Under the pieces are notes generated by a model. That model was given only the letters and a program-made list of their open reading frames with translations, was not told the origin of the DNA and did no database searches. Positions 60,890 to 64,000 of a stretch of 64,000 bases of DNA are shown piece after piece. Source of the DNA: Thermoplasmata archaeon (GTDB lineage: Archaea; Thermoplasmatota; Thermoplasmata; Thermoplasmatales; Thermoplasmataceae); the NCBI GenBank assembly GCA_021817255.1, contig JAKAVO010000002.1, forward strand, positions 23,401 to 87,400. The letters run 5' to 3'. The position numbers and the translations under genes were made by a program. The first letter of the stretch is position 1, and each line of letters starts with the position of its first letter.

Positions 60890-60910
60890 TTGTCAACTAA
60901 TGGTTGACAA
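60890..60910. promoter_or_regulatory. Operator palindrome of the hsp20-arsR operon
   Basis: TTGTCAAC-N5-GTTGACAA, a perfect 8-bp inverted repeat with spacer TAATG, placed over the expected transcription start just downstream of the TATA box. The arrangement resembles the CTAAC-N5-GTTAG site bound by the Archaeoglobus HSR1 regulator at its heat-shock operon, also with a 5-nt spacer. The ArsR-type protein encoded in the same operon (61473) is the likely binder. It would block transcription by covering the start site. Confidence 0.75.
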
Positions 60911-60922
60911 GAGGTAATTAAC

Positions 60923-61471
60923 ATGGTAACAAGAAAGAGAAAAGATGACGATTGGGATGAGGACTTCTTTGGAGACTTCTTCGAGGACTTTGGGTTTGAC
61001 TTTGATAAAGTCAACGGAAGAATGAGAAGAATAATGGAGAATATGATCAGGAACTCCGATGAGAGCACCCTGGGCCCTTACGTGTACGGGTTCAGTTACA
61101 AGGTGGGCCCTGACGGAAAACCATCATTTCAGGAATTTGGCAATATACCTAACAGGCCTTCATTAAGCGCCAGATCAACAGACAATGAGGTCAGGGAACC
61201 ACTCACTGACATAAACTATGACAAGGACAGGGTTTACCTGACATTTGAACTCCCGGGCATATCAAAGGAGAACATAGACCTCAAAGTTTCAGAGAATGAG
61301 GTAACCATAAATGTTGCAGAGGGGCCAAGGAAATATTACCGCAACGTAGCTCTTGAACAACCCGTAAGAACGGACTCAGCAGTGGCCAAATTTACAAACG
61401 GAATACTTGATTTGACCCTTGATCTGGAAAGAAAAGGCAATAACAGCGGGCAGTCAGTAAAGATAGAGTAA
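60923..61471 (+). CDS. hsp20: Small heat shock protein Hsp20 (alpha-crystallin)
   Basis: ATP-independent holdase. The 182 residues have an N-terminal region rich in Asp, Glu and Phe (DDDWDEDFFGDFFEDFGFDF), which is unusually acidic, then an alpha-crystallin domain of about 90-175 with VYLTFELPGISKENIDLKV (in part), NGILDLTLDLER near the end (usual G-x-L-x-x-x-L), and a short C-terminal tail VKIE (I-x-I/V type). ATG 60923 has GAGGTAATTAAC upstream. It is first in an operon with an ArsR-type regulator and is controlled by the palindrome at 60890-60910. Confidence 0.92.
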   Translation: MVTRKRKDDDWDEDFFGDFFEDFGFDFDKVNGRMRRIMENMIRNSDESTLGPYVYGFSYKVGPDGKPSFQEFGNIPNRPSLSARSTDNEVREPLTDINYDKDRVYLTFELPGISKENIDLKVSENEVTINVAEGPRKYYRNVALEQPVRTDSAVAKFTNGILDLTLDLERKGNNSGQSVKIE

Positions 61472-61472
61472 A

Positions 61473-62051
61473 ATGGATGATATTGACAGCCTCCTGTCCA
61501 TAATGGAAAATTCGACCAGAAGGGCAATTCTAAAAAAGCTCCTCCTGGAAGAATCCTATGGGCTTGAGATTAGCAAGAGCCTTGGCCTTTCCCAGCAGGC
61601 AATTAACAAGCAGCTCGAAGTTCTTGAAAAGGCAAACTTCATATTATCAATGGGTGTAACACACAGTTCAGTTGGCCCACCAAGGAAAGTTTACAGGCCA
61701 ACAGGGTTCTCTACCCTGGTCATTGATTACACCCCCAGTTTTATTCAGGTTTCAAAACTTGACCTGAGTGAAAAGGATGCAATCAGTGATCATGGTGATA
61801 TATCTGTTGAGAGGATCAAAGAACTCAATGAACAGATGGACATCCTGATGAAGGAAAGGCAAACCCTTGTTGAAGAAAAGAACTTCATCATTCAAAAACT
61901 TAGAAGAAACGTGATCGAGAAGGTCAATGAGGGTTTTGTCAGAGAATTATTGCTGGAGTACCTTGAGACTTTGAATGAAGAAAAAGTTTCACAGTCAATG
62001 GGGATACCAGTGGAAATCGTGATGAAGATTGTCAATGATTTTCTCGACTGA
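61473..62051 (+). CDS. ArsR/Phr-type HTH regulator of the hsp20 operon
   Basis: 192 residues. A winged helix at about 8-65 begins SIMENSTRRAILKKLL and has the recognition helix LSQQAINKQLEVLEKANFI, as in the archaeal ArsR-related regulators Phr (Pyrococcus) and HSR1 (Archaeoglobus), which repress heat-shock genes. A coiled-coil region (VERIKELNEQMDILMKERQTL) lies near 112-135, probably for dimerisation. It starts 1 bp after the hsp20 stop. It probably represses its own operon through the palindrome at 60890-60910, releasing on heat or acid stress. The DNA-binding claim is inference from family and position. Confidence 0.85.
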   Translation: MDDIDSLLSIMENSTRRAILKKLLLEESYGLEISKSLGLSQQAINKQLEVLEKANFILSMGVTHSSVGPPRKVYRPTGFSTLVIDYTPSFIQVSKLDLSEKDAISDHGDISVERIKELNEQMDILMKERQTLVEEKNFIIQKLRRNVIEKVNEGFVRELLLEYLETLNEEKVSQSMGIPVEIVMKIVNDFLD

Positions 62052-62055
62052 ACAC

Positions 62056-63024
62056 TTATCTTTTTATCATTCTGGTGAAATATCGGGTAAGTGATTTGTG
62101 AACCTTTTGGGGAATCACAACATCTACCGTGAAAAATTTTGTAAAGTAATCTAAATTTTCTTTTTTATCCGTAACAACACATGCCCTGCTTCCTGTCTCT
62201 ATAAGATGAGCCATGTGTTCGGCGACTTTGGAATAAAACAAACCTCTTTCAAGTGAAATGTGGGAATTCCTTCCATACGGGAAATCAGTAACTATGCCAT
62301 CAAATTTCTTATCTGGCTCATATTCCAGAAAGTCCGTTTTCGTAATGTTAAAATTCCTGATTCCAAAGTATTTTAGGTTCATCCTTGCGCCAACAGCCAT
62401 TTCGTTTAAGATATCTATTCCCTCTACTTTGTACCCCTTTAATCCCGCTTCAATCAGAATGCCTCCGCCGCCGCAGAAAGGGTCCAGCAGGGTTGCCCCG
62501 GCTGGAAAATAACCTATATTAATCAGGAATGAAGCATAATTCGGATCCATGGATACCGGGGAAAAGAATGGCCTCAGCGGAGCCTTTCGTTTAGATCGTT
62601 CCCTGTTGCTTCTTGAATAAATTTGCCTGCAGATATGCCATCGGTCAAGGTGATAAGCAAGGATCGTGAAATCAGGGTTCGAGAAGGAGATTCTTCCCTT
62701 TCCTCCAAGCAACTGCCCAACTTCGCTTTCTTCTGAAGTTCCATGGCATTTCCCTGTGTCAATTATTCTTACGTAAAACTTCCCTTCAGGGATCTTTATG
62801 CTTGATATATCCTGGAAATTATCGACAATGCCAATTACCTCCCCAGCCCTTTTTGCAAATGCAATGCCCTCTGCACGGCAGTTTCCATAAACCAGAAAAA
62901 TTCCGGAATCTATTTGCGCGACTTTGCCTGAGTGGGATCTTTCAACAACACTCAGTACCTCCTCCCGAGCGAACTCCGAACTGCCTTTTTCCGTTTCAAG
63001 AACTAAAATTTTTTGGGAATCCAA
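62056..63024 (-). CDS. tRNA (guanine-N2) methyltransferase, Trm-G10 (archaeal Trm11) type
   Basis: 322 residues: an N-terminal THUMP-like region (to about 140) followed by a Rossmann methylase domain. Motif I is LLDPFCGGGGILIEA near 176-190 and motif IV TDFPYGR near 245-251 resembles DPPYG with Phe in place of the first Pro. The C-terminal RYFTRMIKR is typical. It adds methyl groups to N2 of G10 in tRNA. It follows rpoL on the same strand, 15 bp apart. The N-terminal half is short of strong THUMP signatures, so that domain call is moderate. Confidence 0.85.
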   Translation of the reverse strand: MDSQKILVLETEKGSSEFAREEVLSVVERSHSGKVAQIDSGIFLVYGNCRAEGIAFAKRAGEVIGIVDNFQDISSIKIPEGKFYVRIIDTGKCHGTSEESEVGQLLGGKGRISFSNPDFTILAYHLDRWHICRQIYSRSNRERSKRKAPLRPFFSPVSMDPNYASFLINIGYFPAGATLLDPFCGGGGILIEAGLKGYKVEGIDILNEMAVGARMNLKYFGIRNFNITKTDFLEYEPDKKFDGIVTDFPYGRNSHISLERGLFYSKVAEHMAHLIETGSRACVVTDKKENLDYFTKFFTVDVVIPQKVHKSLTRYFTRMIKR

Positions 63025-63039
63025 TCCAGAATCACTGGA

Positions 63040-63387
63040 TCAGTTGTCACTGGGTTTGTTTTTGTTCAACTCAGGTACACCAATCTGTGAATCGTCATTT
63101 TTCTTGAGTTCTTTATTCAGTTCGTTAGAAAGATTTTCGAATACTTTACTTAACCTTTTAATAGACCTTTTAACCGCAGCCTGCGGCTTTCCGGATTTCA
63201 CCCTGACATATACCCTTGGGTTGTCTATCACAGGGTGTTTTATGTAATATCTGGATTCTGTGACCTGTTCATCTTTTTGAATTTCCTCAACAAGAGGCCT
63301 AAGTAGCGTATTGTCATAGTTCATTATTTCAAATGTTATTGAATCTTTCTGCTTTTCAACAATACTTATTTTGCTTTCCATCAACAT
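63040..63387 (-). CDS. rpoL: RNA polymerase subunit L
   Basis: Small Rpb11-like RNA polymerase subunit that pairs with subunit D. The first 90 residues match: ISIVEKQKDSITFEIMNYDNTLLRPLVEEI (in part), RYYIKHPVIDNPRVYVRVKSGKPQAAVKRSI (in part), and a C-terminal helix. An extra tail of about 22 residues, rich in Asn, Lys and Asp, is longer than usual. The start is ATG 63387 or 63381 (MESKISIV). It precedes the tRNA methylase gene and follows the MscS gene. Confidence 0.92.
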   Translation of the reverse strand: MLMESKISIVEKQKDSITFEIMNYDNTLLRPLVEEIQKDEQVTESRYYIKHPVIDNPRVYVRVKSGKPQAAVKRSIKRLSKVFENLSNELNKELKKNDDSQIGVPELNKNKPSDN

Positions 63388-63440
63388 GATATTAAAAACG
63401 CCATATTAAAAATTAGCATTTACTTATTGCTACAAGTAGA

Positions 63441-64000
63441 TTAATTTTTTGGTTTATTCTTTATTTCCCAGTATGATTCTTCGAGGTCCATGTTTATCCT
63501 ATCCATATACCCATTCAGCAACATGATATCTTCAAACTGGATAATAAACGACACTGTGTTAGAGGGGCCATTCTTCTGGGACAGGTATGTTTCCAGGCTA
63601 TCCAGTTTCATTTCAGACAAAATTCGCTCTTTTTTAAGGGAAAAGTTTTGAAGCACTTCCTTTGCGTTCACATCAGCAGGTATTGTTGAGGTGAACGGAT
63701 ATTTCACTTTTTTGCCGTCATTTAGCTTTGTAAATAGTGCACTTCCAAATAATATGGTGTTGGGGATAAGTATGCTCCTTGAATTGGTTAACCTTACCCT
63801 GGTGTGCAATGTTTTAACATCTTCCACTTTGCCTGTAAGTGTTGTTGGAAACATCCATGAAAAGATAGAAATGGATTCTTCGGGTTTCAGGAATCCCCCG
63901 GCAGTTACCAGGAGCCCGGAAAGTAAACTGGAAACAACTGACTGCACTGCGAAACCGATAACCACTCCACCAATTGCACCGCCAACAAGTGCTCCAGTTA
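63441..64000 (-). CDS. Small-conductance mechanosensitive channel, MscS family (partial, 5' end off window)
   Basis: The visible part (about 186 codons) runs through the right edge without a start. It begins in the pore helix (GALVGGAIGGVVIGFAVQSVVSSLLSG, in part, Gly- and Ala-rich as in MscS TM3), then the beta domain (EDVKTLHTRVRLTNSRSILIPNTILFG, in part) and a C-terminal alpha-beta domain ending WEIKNKPKN. It releases osmolytes under membrane tension. The first transmembrane helices lie outside the window. The internal GTG at 63965 is not the true start. Confidence 0.88.
   Translation of the reverse strand, partial: TGALVGGAIGGVVIGFAVQSVVSSLLSGLLVTAGGFLKPEESISIFSWMFPTTLTGKVEDVKTLHTRVRLTNSRSILIPNTILFGSALFTKLNDGKKVKYPFTSTIPADVNAKEVLQNFSLKKERILSEMKLDSLETYLSQKNGPSNTVSFIIQFEDIMLLNGYMDRINMDLEESYWEIKNKPKN

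Noticed and set aside
1..64000. CRISPR arrays, insertion sequences, integrases, toxin-antitoxin pairs
   Set aside because: No regularly spaced repeats, transposase or integrase motifs or Cas proteins were seen. The tandem RHH gene has no toxin next to it, only pheT.

Overview
The window is chromosomal DNA of an acidophilic archaeon of the order Thermoplasmatales (class Thermoplasmata); the genus cannot be settled from sequence alone. Evidence: a thermosome subunit with a GGM-rich tail, a VAT-type Cdc48 ATPase, aIF5B, aRF1, ribosomal proteins L7Ae, S28e, L24e and L40e, RpoL, Lsm, exosome Csl4, a tetraether lipid synthase, a Sulfolobus-type two-subunit 2-oxoacid:ferredoxin oxidoreductase and a KD(P)G-type aldolase. 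Many genes have an AT-rich TATA box about 22-28 nt before the start codon and no room for a Shine-Dalgarno site (leaderless mRNA). Genes inside operons often do have GGAGG-like sites. I see no insertion sequence, integrase, CRISPR array, rRNA or plasmid gene.

Layout. 1-4477 (minus): a tandem ribbon-helix-helix protein, PheT, then the N-terminal 817 residues of the oligosaccharyltransferase AglB, which runs off the left edge. 4941-12486 (plus): tetraether synthase, archease, pyruvoyl arginine decarboxylase, LeuRS and an aldolase-dehydrogenase fusion. 12481-19323: geranylgeranyl-reductase-like flavoprotein, TruA, an SDR, a P5C-type aldehyde dehydrogenase, LipB and GTP-PEPCK. 19485-21740: a wHTH regulator, SpeD and a CaCA-type exchanger. 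21785-25855 (minus): KD(P)G-type aldolase, then the L7Ae-S28e-L24e-Ndk-aIF5B operon. 25961-29294: rhodanese, methyltransferase, tRNA-Arg, and an RNA-metabolism cluster (Csl4, a 50-residue coiled-coil protein, Lsm, a 105-residue unknown, a METTL5-like methylase). 29295-38312 (minus): dienelactone-hydrolase family protein with a coupled 43-residue protein, SucCD with OTC, thermosome, a tandem ThyX-like protein, and a thiolase-like/DUF35 pair. 38474-42628: a glycan-type ABC importer whose two permeases are fused. 42625-47502: HAD phosphatase, thioesterase, MarR, tRNA-Glu, CorA, DUF5752-like and DUF72 proteins. 47649-56556: VAT, PRC-barrel protein, aRF1/UMP kinase divergent pair, OFOR, UPF0200 kinase, L40e-PurQ. 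56689-64000: M50 protease, FBP aldolase/phosphatase, dCMP deaminase, DedA, Hsp20 with its likely ArsR repressor, tRNA G10 methylase, RpoL and a truncated MscS.

How the genes fit together. PEPCK, FBP aldolase/phosphatase and the KD(P)G-type aldolase fit gluconeogenesis plus an Entner-Doudoroff route. OFOR and SucCD serve the citric acid cycle. The tetraether synthase and the GGR-like reductase bear on membrane lipids. AglB fits with the sequon-rich ABC binding protein. PdaD and SpeD are the two decarboxylases of the agmatine route to spermidine. Thermosome, VAT and Hsp20 form a proteostasis set, and hsp20 carries a clear operator palindrome.

Most genes are ordinary core genes. The most unusual points are: the fused permease; a thiolase homologue without its nucleophilic Cys, coupled to DUF35; a two-domain ThyX-like protein with its signature split between domains; the palindrome ATTGYGCAAT at three intergenic sites, two at nearly identical distance from a start codon; the hsp20 operator; a single TATA element serving two divergent leaderless genes; and several very small genes (43, 50, 49 and possibly 31 residues).
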